The notes under the pieces: model-generated | The model's database searches: none | The model's input: only the letters and a program-made list of their open reading frames with translations | Told to the model about the DNA's origin: nothing | Shown: positions 1 through 13,127 of the stretch, one piece after another | Layout: each line of letters begins with the position of its first letter | Position numbering within the stretch: the first letter of the stretch is position 1 | Position numbers and translations under genes: made by a program | Source: Saxidomus purpurata | Taxonomy: Eukaryota; Mollusca; Bivalvia; Venerida; Veneridae | NCBI GenBank assembly: GCA_022818135.1 | Contig: JAFMSR010000017.1 | Coordinates: 42,173,299-42,237,298 of the forward strand | Reading direction: 5' to 3' | DNA: 64,000 bases

Positions 1-2
1 TA

Positions 3-416
3 TATAGAGACGGTCACTGGTTAATGATCGCAAAGACAGGTACAAAACTTTGTCCGTGTATGAATATTCTTAAGTATATTGAATGGACAGGTTTATCAAA
101 TGAAGATTATCTCTTTTGTAATCTATCAAAAACAAAGACAGGGTACAAAGTTAGAAATGCGTGTATTAAAACTTCTTATACGAACTTAAGGGAACTATTT
201 CTGGATGCATTCAAACCTCACGTAGTTGACATTCGCAAATATTCACTACATTCTCTCCGTTCTGGTGGTGCGACTGCAGCCGCAAATAGTGTTAACGGTA
301 TAAAAGAGCGCATGTTCAAACGTCACGGCCGTTGGGCCAGTGAGACTACAAAAAACGGATACATTAAAGATGACTTGAAGGAACGGTTAGCCGTTTCGTT
401 ATCACTGGGACTGTGA
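3..416 (+). CDS. tyrosine recombinase (phage-integrase-like) C-terminal domain, 5' end outside window
   Basis: The frame is open from the window edge to a TGA at 414-416. It shows the hallmark C-terminal catalytic boxes of tyrosine recombinases: HSLRSGGA (H-x-x-R box), RHGRW (second His/Trp box) and a following GY that supplies the candidate nucleophilic Tyr, about 20 residues before the end. The family cuts and rejoins DNA through a covalent Tyr-DNA bond. In animals such domains occur in DIRS and Crypton-type mobile elements and in many XerD-like single-exon genes of molluscs. The upstream arm-binding part lies outside the window, so I cannot tell element from domesticated gene. All visible catalytic residues are intact and there are no internal stops. 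Confidence 0.75.
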   Translation, partial: YRDGHWLMIAKTGTKLCPCMNILKYIEWTGLSNEDYLFCNLSKTKTGYKVRNACIKTSYTNLRELFLDAFKPHVVDIRKYSLHSLRSGGATAAANSVNGIKERMFKRHGRWASETTKNGYIKDDLKERLAVSLSLGL

Positions 417-3340
417 ACTGATAAAGTGTTCATGATATACACGTGTTATAATTGACATTAGTTAATTTTGTGTGGTGAATGAATTATATATTTGATTTTA
501 TAGACTTGCCAATTTTATTTTTCTTTTTTTAGTTTTTGCATTAATTAAATCCCGTTCTTTGATTTCACATCGATCGAGCCAAGTGCTAAATACAATATAC
601 AAATAATATAAAAGATCTGAATCGTTCGATGTTGTTTTCGTTTTGTCTTAAAGAAGTATATGATGCTGCGTCATCTTAAAGAGGCATATGATGATATGCA
701 ATGAGTTAAAAGAAAATAAGTTTTTTTGTCAGACGGTAACATATACCTGCAGTATTGGTATACACTATTTGCTTTGTCATGATACATCCAATAGTTATTG
801 TGCAACAGTTCATATACTTTTATTGCGCAGTAGAAACTTACAAGAAAAACCGTGTTAAAAAGAATCACAGCGGGCCCACAAAAAAAACTGGCATGTGAAT
901 ATTTTGGAAATTGGTGATGGTTGATGTTGAGGCATTTGCCCCAGAGAAGTCAAAGAGATCAAGCTTAACTTATACCTTAAGCAAATACCTATCCGGAGTA
1001 GATCTGATATCACGTTTGATATGTTGAAAATCTCATAACGATCAATTATTCATTTGTTATTTTCGTTAACTATATCCTTTCAATGTCTCATATTCAAATT
1101 ACAAAAGAAATTTACCGTCTAATTAAAAAGATATATGGAATTTTATACCCATAGCCTTATCTTGTAAATAATTAACTGAACGGTATACCAAAAATAATAA
1201 ATTGTTAATATTCATTACCAATTATATAACAATTTAGTAATTTTGATAAATAAAGTATTCATTACACACTAGAAATACATTAACAACAGTTACAACACAT
1301 TCACTTATGAGCCTGCCCAAATGATAGTGATGCAGATATGTTTACAAAGTTTAAAAAAGGTGAAACAGGTAAAGCGGTTTAAACACAAAGAAAATGCAAA
1401 TTTTATTAATGGGGCATCCATTCCACTCCGATAAATTTTGTCTTTATGATACTCGGTATATTGGCAAAAAAAAACTTTTCCCGTCTAGATTTTCAAATAA
1501 CCAGATCTAAAATCAGCCATTATCCTTATTAATTTCACATAAATGAAGATTTTTAGGATTATTTGCCGTAAAACATTTAAAAATGATTTAAAAGCTGAAA
1601 ATGATAAGCAAAACAGAAAAAAAAAGTTTTAAATAATTGGGTTCGGATGTGATTTGAACTCCATTCGTTAAATTTCAGCGCAGACGCCGTAACCAATAAC
1701 ACTACGACGATCGATTTCATATACGCTGGACAAAAACATTATATAAATCTATATAAAGAACGACAACTCTAGCATTTCTAGAAACCTTATATAAATCTAT
1801 ATAACGACAACACTTGCATTTCTAGATAAATATACTGTGTCTACAGTTTTCATCCCAGAAGTACCTCAATTTTTTTAATGAAGAGAGACGCATATATTCG
1901 ATCTAGTGCTTAGGTCTACATGCATCTTTTACTCACCACGTTTTAAATATAGCGGACCGCTTCTGCGGCCCGCAATAATTTACAATGGCCATATAAATGT
2001 ACTAAAGCAACTTTAATGCGGCAGATACGTTTGTTTGAAAAAAACATTTTATCATTTAGATAAACTGAAAATAACTCTATAAGGATTATTAGTTCATATA
2101 ACATATATTTGAAGAGCATCCGTAAACAGGTAGAGGAAACATAGATGAGACCCAAAGTGCATCTACGTTAAAAGATACTCTTGTTATAGAGTCATACTGG
2201 TTGAAAAAAGTTCAATTTCAGAAATGGTAATATTTTTTATGAAAGAACGGCCATCCATGTTTGTGAGACTGAACAGTTTCCTAAATGATATAAAGGGCAT
2301 ATATTTAATATACCTGGACCTATTCACCAGACGCTAAATAACCTTAAGTATTTTGCATGGATGTGAAAATACTCCCAGTGTTTACATATTTCATCGGCGG
2401 GCATTCGGCGGTTCGTAAAACATCGGAAGTGCGCATATACGAGAATGTGTATCTGATATCATATAGCCCTACCGCGTGTTTTCCTTCTCCTAGCTAATGG
2501 AATACAATCCCGGCATGTGCTGATTTTGTTATGCAAAGTCTAAAACTGAATTACATCAGTTGTCATGATACATGTATTCACCAGGCCGTATGACATGTAC
2601 CACATTGTGCCTAAATTTAGAAAAAGTAATTACAATGTACTTAACCAACATGATATTATATACATGTAAAGATAGAATAAAAACACTTTAGTTTGAGCTT
2701 AAGTATACATGGGGTAACAGTTACATTGCGCAGATATATTTTTTCTTGTAAGATGTTCTCTCCAATTTTATTTAGAGTTTCGGCTTAGTTATGTGAATGA
2801 TTTTGGGAATGCGATCTTTAATTATTACTATTAAAGTTTTTTTATGAGCAACTGAATGAACAGTTTTATCGTTACAAAAACTTAAAGATTTTATGAGCAA
2901 ATGCATGTGAATAAAATGGTTTAACCGTGACAAAAGCTTTTAAGATTTTTATGAGCAAAACCGTTTTACCGTGACAAAAACAAATAACAATAGTCTTTAT
3001 CTTTGCGTCAAAATATGCCCCAGAATGCAGCTGTTGCCAAAAAGATTTTTCTTCGTGGGAACATGCCCACAACCCCCCTAGACACTGCATGCCTGCAAAT
3101 TTTATTTGCTCAGCTACGCCCCAGACTACAATTAAAGTTTCTATTATAAAACACACTTACTTCTATAGCATACAGTATCTACGTATCATTGACAAAAGAA
3201 ACTACAGCCGTATCTTTGCAGATTCATTTTGTATATTAGGTACTTTAACATGCCCTTCAATACCTATTCGTGTGCATAATGGAAATGCCGATGATATACG
3301 ACATTTTAAAGTATAATCATTTTCAATTTTTATGCCCAAA
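417..3340. other. AT-rich non-coding stretch
   Basis: No open frame here resembles a known protein. The only structured item recognised is a tRNA-like head near 1640-1712 (listed separately). The remaining short frames look like chance. Confidence 0.5.
1638..1712 (-). repeat. tRNA-like sequence, probable SINE head
   Basis: On the minus strand an A-box-like stretch (TAGTGTTATTGGTTACGG, 1688-1705) is followed by a B-box-like GAGTTCAAATC (about 1645-1660) at tRNA-like spacing. It is degenerate and lacks a clean acceptor stem, so I call it a tRNA-derived repeat rather than a working tRNA. Confidence 0.4.
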
Positions 3341-3344
3341 AAGG

Positions 3345-3860
3345 ACAGGGCTGTAACTTTCTTATGCATTAGAGGATTTTAAAATTACTTGGCATCAATT
3401 TTAGCACGTCAAGACGGCGTGTCGCGTACAAGATTAACGTGTCTACCTGAAAGGTCAAGGTCATGGAATACTGTATATATGCACACATTTGTATCCGGAC
3501 CGTAACTCTATCATGCATTGGTGGATTTTTAAATAACTTGGCACACACGTTTATCACATCAAGACGATGTGTCGCAGGCAAGACCGACGGTCCTGCCTAA
3601 AAGGTCAAGGTCAAACTTAGAGTTTAAAGGTCGTGAAATACTGTATACATAGTAAATCTGTCATGCGTTGAAGGATTTTAAAGTTACATGGCTCAATTGA
3701 TCACAAGCCCCGCGTCCTTACCTTGAAGATGGAGCTCACACTTAGAGGTCAGACGTTTTAGAATCATGAGTATAAGTATTTTGCTCAAGTACCAGGTCCA
3801 CACCTTGAAGGTCAATGTCACAGACTGTGAGAAATTGTTTTGGGGTCATTGGTCACTCTT
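3345..3860. repeat. diverged tandem repeat, unit about 150 bp
   Basis: Three diverged units share the order 'taact-t-tcatgcatt-g-ggatttt', 'cttggc', 'catcaagacg-tgtcgc', 'aaaggtcaaggtca', 'gaaatactgtatata'. Unit starts lie near 3353, 3501 and 3653. Repeats containing 'aaggtcaaggtcac' are familiar in mollusc genomes. No coding meaning is apparent. Confidence 0.6.
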
Positions 3861-4322
3861 ATCGTGATGATAAAACAACTGGACTTTTCAAAGACATTGA
3901 AAACGATGTCGAGGAGATATAACATAGACCAGAGATGTTTAGTTATTTATTGGTTTACTAGCAACTTCACATGATGCAAACGAGCTCACAATGTCGCTTG
4001 TCGCATCTAAACAGTAACATGCCATACAGAAATACACTTAACCGATATAAAAACGCAAAGATTTCCCCCGTTGAACATTTTTATTTGAATGACGCTATTG
4101 TTTTTATTTCTATTTAAATCATCGCGTGGTATAATAAATTTACCAATAAGTGGGTATACACATGATTTTTTATTTCACTAAAACTGACTGGACCGGTTTT
4201 ATACATTTTTTATGTTTTGCACGTGGCGCCATGTAGAAAAAATCAAGCGTAACCGTGTGACCAAAAATGTATATTTAGTCGATACATGTTTCTAAAACTC
4301 ATCATTTGGTACTTGTTACGCA

Positions 4323-4620
4323 TTGAATGACATGCCCAGGCTACTTGATAATGAACGTTCAGAAGCAATTGGCATGCTTCGAACCGGAATGAGTCTCTCC
4401 GCCATTGCTAGGCATTTTCGTTGTCATGCCTCTACAATTATAAGACTAGAACAGCGGTTCGAACAGACAGGGAGCATCAAAGATCGACAACGACCAGGAC
4501 AGCCGAAGGTAACTACCCGTAGACAGGATGGCACCATACGTATGTTGCACCGTAAATACCGCTTCCGGTCAGCTGTACTGACTGCCAGAACATTAATAGG
4601 GAGACATGGGTACGTAAAAT
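4323..4620 (+). pseudogene. Tc1/mariner transposase, N-terminal DNA-binding part only
   Basis: The translation has the paired-like helix-turn-helix layout of Tc1 transposases. A first HTH (ERSEAIGMLRTGMSLSAIAR) and a turn-helix ending STIIRLEQRF are followed by the GRPR-like linker (QRPGQPKVTTRRQD) and the start of the second HTH. The DDE catalytic domain is missing; after about residue 98 the frame runs into unrelated sequence and then a SINE. It is therefore a 3'-truncated fossil. Family assignment is firm, subfamily is not. Confidence 0.75.
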
Positions 4621-4695
4621 CTTTTTGTTTTACCTAAATTTACATTCGTTTTCAATTCTGACATCATTTAAGTTGGTCCATGTCCTAAATGTTGA

Positions 4696-4895
4696 GGGGA
4701 GCGGTGGTGTAGAGGTTAAGGTGTCGGCCGCTCATCCCGGAGGTTGTGGGTTCGAGCCCCAGTGGGGTCACGACCATAGGCCTACTTCCTCATATGGCAC
4801 TAGTACTGGTTCTTCCAGGAAGCGGACTCGAGAGTGACTCGATAGGCTACAAGCTTACTTCGCAATCGAGCTAAAATAAATTAGTGTAAACTAAA
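4696..4895 (+). repeat. tRNA-derived SINE, copy 1
   Basis: The tRNA-like head has an A box (GGTGTAGAGGTTAAGG) and a B box (GGTTCGAGCCCC). It is followed by a body (GGAAGCGGACTCGAGAGTGA) and a conserved 3' tail (CGCAATCGAGCTAAAATAAA). The same unit recurs near 12.93, 16.14 and 19.95 kb, which establishes it as a dispersed family. Confidence 0.85.
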
Positions 4896-4899
4896 TTAA

Positions 4900-6640
4900 T
4901 TCAAAAGTACAACTTTTTAGATGAGATTCTAACCTCTAATTTTTATCAATAATTTCCATCGTACTAGGTACAAAATCATTTAATACTTCTTTCAATGTAT
5001 CATGAAAAACCACCAAACAAACAAACATACACACAAGAAAAAAAATAAAGTGATTCTTTAAAATTTTATTCCCGCATAAACACACGATGCTTGGTAGAGC
5101 TCTACATAATTGTGAGAAATAATCAGTCAGCGCTTGTTAAATAAGGCTTGCCATTTTTCATTTAACTGATCCATCTTTCTATGTTGTACACTCGCAGATC
5201 ATGTATATCTACGAAATTTCAATGTTTCGTACTCACTTTTTGGACGCCAACACTTTTGTAAAATACTGTCATATTAATTAACACCCTTTCAAGTTTCACG
5301 GCTAGTTTTATTATGGTATGTTGCCACACCTTTCTGTGTAAATGACTTTGAACTTACCGGTTTTTCATAATCTCTTTTTCATAATTATCTCTCAAATTAT
5401 ATTGTTTTTTTCATAACCAGTGTTTTTTGATGTATTTTGTCATGTTATATTTCAGTATTCATAACAGATGTTTCTTTTTTGTCGCAATAAAGCGTGTTTT
5501 TGCATTACCGATGTTAACAATTTCTGCCACTGTCGTATAGTTTGTCATACTTGTCATATATATGAACGCTGTATCAGTCACCGTCTTTTGTCACGTAATC
5601 CGAAGTGTCTGTAATAATAAATAGTTTACCTGACTTTTGACGTAAGGACTGTGACTACACGGCATTGCACATCACATGAAAAATGTTTTCTTGTTGTTGA
5701 CTTCTCGCAAAGTTCATTTGAGTTTATAATTCTTTCTCCTTTTAACATGTCCGGTTTAATACGTTGGACGTAATATGGGAGAACTTGAAGTGGCTCCACT
5801 CTCTAACTCTGCTTTTTCAGATCATATGAACTTGAACAAATAAATGGCAGACATGCTTGAATTCAAGCCTTAGTGCCAAAGGCACATTGCACTTAATACC
5901 GTTGAATTGCAAACATTATGCATTAGCATACCGTCTAACTCCCTAATGAAGTTTTAATTAAATGGTCAAACAAAATACAGTTAAAATGTTTCCGGGCATT
6001 ATATCGCAGTCATTTGTGATAACAAACCAAATTGTATCAGTAACGCTAGAGTTATTACCCTTTACTGAACATTTAAAAGTCTAACTCTTCAACAAACTTC
6101 AATATGAGCAACACATTTCCACCATTTCAGTTTGATAATTTCCTACACGGCCTAAGCAATCTTGCGCGCCAAATCAGAGATAATAGTAGGTATCTATGCA
6201 ACCATAATTAAGATAGTGTATGCTACAGATGAATATGTACGAATGTCAAAATCCTTTTAAACCTGGTAAGTGTAACTGTAAATGTACATGTAAATGTTAT
6301 CTTACTCCGTATTTGAACAATGTATTCAGGGGCCATCTCAAGTTAAAACTATAATACAAACCAAATGATATCGTATATTTCTTATTATGTCACATTTAGT
6401 TCTTTACGATTGACAATTATACCACTGCATATGTGGACAGTTAATGGTAATTTATCGACTTCAACGTTCAATGTTAAGCGTTTGCACATCCTTCGTTCAT
6501 TAAAGAGCCGTCTTGAGAGTCCGAATATGAAGTCATTAGCGGATTTCGGTCACCCAGCAAAACACATTTATCTGGAAATCGAAGTTCTAGACCTCCAATA
6601 TTTACATTATTTAATGTTTGAGGTTAAACTGGTACTGTTG
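4900..6640. other. non-coding stretch, nothing recognised
   Basis: AT-rich sequence with only short chance open frames. I see no repeat family member or exon-like unit. Confidence 0.4.
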
Positions 6641-6654
6641 AGGTTAAACTGGTA

Positions 6655-6785
6655 CAATGGAGGATGATGGTTGTGATGATAATTGTGGTGATGAATGTTT
6701 AAGTGCGACAATGATGATATAGCTGATGATGATAATGATGCTGATGATGATAATGATGATGGTGATGATTATTATTATTATTAAC
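6655..6785. repeat. GAT-type microsatellite
   Basis: An imperfect (GAT)n / (GATGAT-AAT) tract. Just before it is a 20-base direct duplication of 'ttgaggttaaactggtac' (about 6612-6652). Confidence 0.8.
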
Positions 6786-6959
6786 CAGTTTTGTATTAAA
6801 TTTTTGCTATTAAGATAGCGATATCGTATGGCGGGCGGGTGGCTGTCAAACATTTGGCTTCCGCTCAATAACTTTAGTCAAGGGTAACAAATTGCAATTT
6901 AACTTGGTTTGTAAGTAGCTTGCGTGTAGAAAAAGCTTGAGATTGCATTTGAGGTAACT

Positions 6960-7345
6960 AGGGTCAACGTCAAGATCCCTGTTATTAAAAATTAATTGTT
7001 TTTGTATTAAAAAGTTCTAAAAATATCCTTTTTGGGGTTGGGATGGGGTCAATGTCACTGTTACTAAAAATATAGTTTTTAAAATGTCTAAAATTTTTCT
7101 GAAAAAATAGCTAAAATATATTTTAGGGTCGGGTGGTGGGTGGGGGGATGGGACCTGTTTGTGTTGTAGCGGGCGGGGATTGGGGCGTGTAAGGTCACTG
7201 TTCCTAAAAATAGCAAATTTTTATATATATTTTTAATCTTAAAATGATAGGGTATCAATGTTACTATTTATTTTTAATTATCATTTTTTTGGTCATATTA
7301 CTTGCTACTTTTTTCGGTCAAGATCACTGGTTGATTTTGAAAGTC
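6960..7345. repeat. diverged tandem repeat with 'gtcactgttactaaaaata' core
   Basis: The core recurs in decayed form near 6975, 7055, 7190, 7250 and 7320, separated by T/A-rich and G-rich filler. It resembles the 'aggtcactgttacta' repeats common in molluscs. Copies are too diverged to fix a unit length. Confidence 0.45.
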
Positions 7346-8780
7346 TGGTTTTGACGGTGTTGCTTGTTTAATTTTTATGATTGCACCACTGATGCAGATT
7401 GGACAATGACTGTCATGATAACGACGATTTTGATGCAACTGATTATTAATGAATTTGTTAGCAATAATGAATATTTTCATGTTGATTATAATGATATTGT
7501 TAATATTCAATTTTGTATAAGTTCTATCGTACACGATGATTTAATTATTGCTAGGACAATGGTGAATGGTATTTATATAATGATGAAGATGTTTTAATAA
7601 TGAACGTAATCAATATTTCATGTGAAACCAGAATCATTTGAGATCACCTCCGAAATTAAGCAGTTGTACATTGTACCTTTACATGTACATGTACGAGAGC
7701 GAGTGCGCTGGTCAGGTCTAATACAATCAAATCACACATTTTTGTGTCCAAAAGCACATAGCGGGGTAATCCGTATCCTGTCAACGCATTTCAAGTTATC
7801 TTATATAAGTCCTCTTTTGTTTTCTCTCTTGTTTATTTAGCCACTAGCCGCGACATAAGCCACACATATGCCAACGGAATACAGATAATTTACTGTAAGG
7901 CCCTATAAACTCAATAAACGGATGCAGCTTTATACACATAAACTTAATTTATTCATAGCCATCTTAAGTGTGGCAAAACTCTGTTAAATATTACCTTGAC
8001 CTACAAATTTGGCGGCATCACGACCTTTTTGTCATAAGATATACACTTCCAATGTTTGGTGAAGTTATAGCCAAAATCAAGTTTTGTGTCAGACTGAAGG
8101 ATTGGCGGACGGACAAAGCGATTCCTATGTATCGCATTTTCTCCGAAAGGGCGACACAATAATTCAATCTATATAAAGAGAATTAAAATCCGTTCTTTGG
8201 TGGGTACAGTGAAGTATGTATATTTTCATTCATTTTCAAATTCATCTTATTCTGACACAGAAGAAAACAATATTTCCTATGCTCAACATGTGCACTATTT
8301 CGTTTCTCTATCTCTTAACGTAGTAATCAAAAATTACGTCATTTTACCGCGAATTCTTAACAGCGTATGTAACACATGTCATGCGTATCTGTCATAACCA
8401 TAGGAGTTCGTGGTCGGGGTTATGCCTTTTCCGGCTTTGTTTTTTTTTACAATCATTTCTTCAGTCTACCGTGTACTTCAGTGGTAAAATTCAAAATTTA
8501 TGATCCGGGGAAAATTAAATCATATTTTGTTAGCTTGGATCTTAAATAAATGTAGAAAGACAAAACAAAGCCAGAAAAAGCATAAACCCGACCTCTAGCT
8601 TTTATGGTCATACCAAAAGGGAATATAACTGTAGGGGTAGATTCTAGTTAACAAGTGCTCATGTGTAAGGTAAGTTCTGGAAAGTTTCACCTTTGAAATG
8701 AACAGAATAACCGTATGACGTTGAAGACAGCGAGATAGTGTTTGAATGGGCGTCTTCTGGTGAGGTTTAACATCTATAGT
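7346..8780. other. non-coding stretch, nothing recognised
   Basis: Open frames of 60-80 codons occur here, but none carries a recognisable motif or an exon-like boundary pair. Confidence 0.4.
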
Positions 8781-8992
8781 TTATACTAATTTATTTATTC
8801 TCGATTGCGAAACAAGTTCTTACACCTTATATAAATCGCTCTTGAGACTCATTCCAGATGGATTCAACCTCGAAGAGAGAGAGGCAATGTGGAATAATTT
8901 ATATCTTGCCTAAGGACACTACCGATATGGAGATGGTAGGGATCGAACCCGGGGCCTTTCGATCCTGAGGCGAACGCGCTACCACAACTATA
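8781..8992 (-). repeat. tRNA-derived SINE with a different head but the same 3' tail
   Basis: Read on the minus strand, the head has A-box-like GTTGTGGTAGCGCG and B box GGGTTCGATCCC. The 3' end (TCGCAATCGAGAATAAATAA) matches the tail of the 4.7 kb SINE family, while head and body differ. So two SINE types in this window share one tail. Confidence 0.75.
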
Positions 8993-9660
8993 AAAATATC
9001 AGATAAAAACAAAAAACGGAGGAATGAATTAGAGAACCCGTGAAGGTTTAAATTGATAATATAGCGACTTCGAAGCGGGTAAGCAAGTCTTTTTTTGTTT
9101 AGATTGATTTAGATATGAATAATCTGTTTCTCTGTTGGAAAAGTTCATGAAATTTCAAATGTTTTAATAGCTTGTAAACCGCTTCCAAACTCTGCTATGA
9201 AATCGTTGCGGAATGTGCTACTGTAGTATAGAAATTAAAGGAACACACTAGGCCTGAGACATCGCATTTCAGCAATGAAGAATTAAAAGTAAAATATCAT
9301 TAAATATTCAAGTGAATCTATAGGGCTAGGTTTAAAAGGATACTATATACACATTTGTATAAATGAAATTTACTGGTGAGATATATTTACACACACGTGC
9401 TGAAAGAGTAATTTACCAGCGCGCTATAGCATGAATATTCCTGCTCGGAAAACTGTTAAATTAAAATTTGATATCAATGTAGCCAAAACTCTAAAAGCAG
9501 AATGTTTAAAATCATTTCAAGTTTTTGCAATGCAATGCAATGTCTTTTTTCTGGAAAGCAGCCTTAACTTCAACTAGCGTGTGTGCACCTTAAATAATAA
9601 ATGGCGTCTAAATAGGCTTGGGGAGCTGAGGTTCCCTTAGACATACATGTAGTATATACA
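8993..9660. other. non-coding stretch, nothing recognised
   Basis: AT-rich sequence with no supported gene or repeat. Confidence 0.4.
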
Positions 9661-9664
9661 GATC

Positions 9665-10672
9665 AAAAAAACAAAAATAATATCAAACAGGGAATGCCAC
9701 GCACCAAAAACGCAGCCTCCCCAAAACGAACCCCACATCACCCAGAAGCGCACACCACCAACACACACACACGCGCACACGCACACACACACGACACACA
9801 CACACACACAACCATGCACACACACACACACACACACACCACCAACACACACCAGCACACAAAGCAAACACACGAGGACAAAACGAACAATTAAAGGAAC
9901 ACAGTGGGGCACCGCCTTGGAACGGTCAGTGGCAAAAACACCACTGGGGAGCTTAAACCGGTTTATGGTGCGCACCCAACCTCACTCTTACCCCCACCAT
10001 GTTCCAAAGTCACAGGACAGTGTAAATAAAAGTAATCCCTGCTAGGTGAATCTCTAACACACGCAATGGAAACAAAAGGCATGGTATGTAAAACACAAAA
10101 ATGCTCGTGTATAAATATATAAAAAGCAAACCTGAGAACCAAAAAACGTATGTACTCAATGCCTTTGCAGAAGGCAGAGCACCAAGAGAAACACCCTTAA
10201 GGGCCCGACGAAACAGGCCAGAGGACAGAAATCAAAACAGTTTCGTCCCAGTTGGATTTAAAAACTGCTCACAGAGTCCTCCCCCTCTTCCGTCAGACAC
10301 AATCAAAGAGGGAAGCATAGCGTCCAACTGTAAACGGGTTGAACACCAAACATGCGGTGTGTCTCAAAACAGTTGGGTCGTAACCTCTTTTAACAAAACG
10401 TTTTATAATTTTAGCAAATACAGTTGGAAAATTGCCATGACCCAAAATCTTACGAAGTTTGTAAACCACATCCCCATAAAAATCGGGTTTTGAAATACCA
10501 TAAAAACGGGTTTAAACATAAAAATGAAGCACCAGTATCCAAATTGTTAGTTTTAATTAACTGGAGTTCCCGGGGATAAATAGTGTCCACCAGTTGACCA
10601 AAAAACGGGTTATCCATATTAAGAATATCATCCAGATAGCGTGATGTATTATTAAAAGCAGTGATAATGTCT
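9665..10672 (-). mobile_element. 5'-truncated, internally deleted Penelope-like element copy
   Basis: This is the reverse complement of the 3' part of the element at 39.7-41.8 kb. The minus-strand frame at 10671-10505 encodes the reverse transcriptase C motif (SRYLDDILNMDN) and the stretch to about 'DTGASF'. It then jumps to the 'FYGDVVYKLRK' region, skipping the sequence matching roughly 40550-40880. The 3' UTR follows, with an interrupted CA repeat (9759-9840). The 5' end breaks abruptly at about 10672. It is a dead copy. Confidence 0.85.
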
Positions 10673-10689
10673 TTTTGCCCACGCAAAAA

Positions 10690-12930
10690 GTTGAGTTTAT
10701 TTAATTTGTATATTTAATTTCGCAGTGATCAAAGATACAATTTCTCATTTTGGGCTTTTTGTCGTTCAAAAACAAAATTTGTAAAGCTACATGTATATAA
10801 CTACTTGCCACATAAATACATTGAGTATAATGGTAATATACATTGTATATATAAATTTTGTTTTGGGAAAATATCTCTTTTTGAATATATCATTGTGCCT
10901 TTCAACATAGCAGTGTGTCTAGTGAATTTATAATTCTTATTTTGGTTACGGCTATCAGAGTTGATATGATCAGTGTTACAGCTAGCACGATATAGCTTGG
11001 TGCATCAACCTGTCCCATTCTACGGAACCCTGCTATGCCCTTTGACAGGATCGTTACATTTTATATTAATGGTCATATCTATTTAATGACAAAATAAGCG
11101 TTGTTCTTTTCTATAATACACCAATAGTTTGATAGGAGTTTAGAAATGCTCAAAAGATAGTAAATCAGTAACGGAGATTTTAATTTAATTCAAATATCTA
11201 GCCTCTAAACATGTATACCTCTTTGCCCATTTAAAAATACTACTCCATTTCAAACAAAAATATTAGAAGTGTCTCAAGGTCTGGAACCGGACCTCTAGAA
11301 TTCTAATCTCCATGTCCAGTCCGGATCTTGAGACTAAAAGTATTCAGGTCCGACCCCGTAGATTAACAAATTTATAACTTGTCTCCAGGTCAAGGAGTTT
11401 CTCATCGTCAAAGACTCGTTTTTAATGAAATGAAACATTTATAACTTACTTCTGTTTGTTAATCATAAAATATACAGCAGTGTTATTGAGGTTGTTATCA
11501 TTTTTCGTCTTTACGAAGTTATATACAAAATGTAACGTACCTTAATCATACTGATTGAAGTTCTACATTTGTAACATGATAATTGTATGTTAATAACTTT
11601 ACGTTGCATAATATGACAATCTTCTTTTATTTTTCGCCGCTCTCTGATCTGTCATCTCATAGGTTTTACATAATTTACATAAATTGGCCTTTATTTAGAA
11701 ACAAATGTTTATTTATACCCATATTAAGTACTGACAAGCCTTATAAATTAACATCATCATTTCGGACGGACAGCAATTGAAAACGGTGAAAGATGCTCTC
11801 GATTAAGACGAATCAACTTGTCTTTGTTCAGGGGTAAGCCCTAGCAAACATATGAGTACCATCACCTGTGAGTGGTTTATTTGAAAGTTAGTTAAATGAT
11901 TTTGCTATTACGCGATGTCTGTGTCAGTTGGTAAAAGTTTCATGACACGCCTACATGGCCCCAAAATTTCTTTTCTAGAAACTCAGAGGTAGTCCGCCGC
12001 AGTAAGAGGGCTGGTCAGTTTCCATTGAATCGAAATCTTTCTCTTCAACTACGCCTATCGGGGTCTTGGCATTTTACTGAAAAGAATTCTAATGAAGGAT
12101 TTAAAACACACAACAAGTGGTGTGTGCTGAATAGGAGTATATTGCAATTCGCTTGAGACGAGATACGAACCAGTATGGTTTCACCCTGAGCTGAGGTATT
12201 GTTTGTAAATAAAAAGCTGCGATTTCTCCGTCATCAATTACCTGTAACTTGAATTTGAATAAGTTGCACATGCTTTTTCCATGACGACAATGACGGATAG
12301 TAACTTAATAGTAACGGGCAGAATAGTATCTGATCTCAAAACTCAAAAATTTAACATTAATGACTTTGCCAAATGAATGATTCAATTTTAATACCATAAT
12401 ATAACCAATTTTGAATACTTCAAAGTATATTTTTGTAAGAGTTACATGTATTCACTTACAATATATTGCAATATGTATCGCAATACAGTGCCAAGTATTG
12501 CAATTTATCGCAATATGAAAATTCTGCCAATACCCTTTCCTAGTGCTAGATGTAACTTGAACTTGTCACCTTTAATTTTAACACGCTGTAGTTGGGTAGG
12601 TTCGAGCGAAAAGGGAGCCACATGCGCAACACTCGTCTGCCAGTATGTAGCTCTATTCAGTGCGTCTACGCGACGATACACGAAAATTGAGCACCTCACG
12701 GACAGGGCTGAAATACAGAGAACACCGGCGCGTGGACATGCTCTGATACCCATGAACAGAATCCCACATTTGGACAAATATATGGCTTTGGGGAGGCTGC
12801 GGCTTGCTTTTTGGTACTGGCTTCCCTTTTTGTTTTTTTTTTTGACAACCCGACAAGTATTAATTTCCGTCCTATGTTTCAGGGGAAACTTTGGATAGTG
12901 GATCTTGCAAAGAAGGCACAGAAAACACAA
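10690..12930. other. non-coding stretch
   Basis: No gene is supported. At 12460-12530 there is a short 'tattgcaata' repetitive patch. At 12783-12845 there is weak similarity to the Penelope-like 3' end (ttggggaggctgcg, then 'ttggtac', 'ttccct', 'tttttgtttt'), perhaps an old relative. Confidence 0.4.
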
Positions 12931-12933
12931 CCA

Positions 12934-13127
12934 AGGGGAGAGGCGGTGTAGAGGTTAAGGTGTCGGTTGCTCATCCCGGAGGTTGCGGGTTCGAGCCCTG
13001 GGGGTTACGACCGTTCTTCATCATATGACACCAGTACTTGTTTTTTCCTGGAAGCGGACTCGAGAATGACTCGATAAGCTACAAGCTTTCTTCACAATCG
13101 AGCTAAATAGATTAGTATAAACTAAGT
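12934..13127 (+). repeat. tRNA-derived SINE, copy 2
   Basis: Same family as copy 1: A box 'ggtgtagaggttaagg', B box 'gggttcgagccc', body 'ggaagcggactcgagaatga' and tail 'cacaatcgagctaaatagat'. Confidence 0.85.

Noticed and set aside
9637..9975. Long minus-strand frame full of Cys-Val
   Set aside because: It is the CA/GT tract of the Penelope-like 3' UTR read as protein.
10101..10493. 130-codon plus-strand frame, also seen inverted at 40885-41250
   Set aside because: Antisense of the Penelope-like RT end and 3' UTR.
12446..12930. Overlapping frames of 141-150 codons on both strands
   Set aside because: No motif, no exon boundaries, low-complexity ends; the 3' part resembles a retroelement tail.
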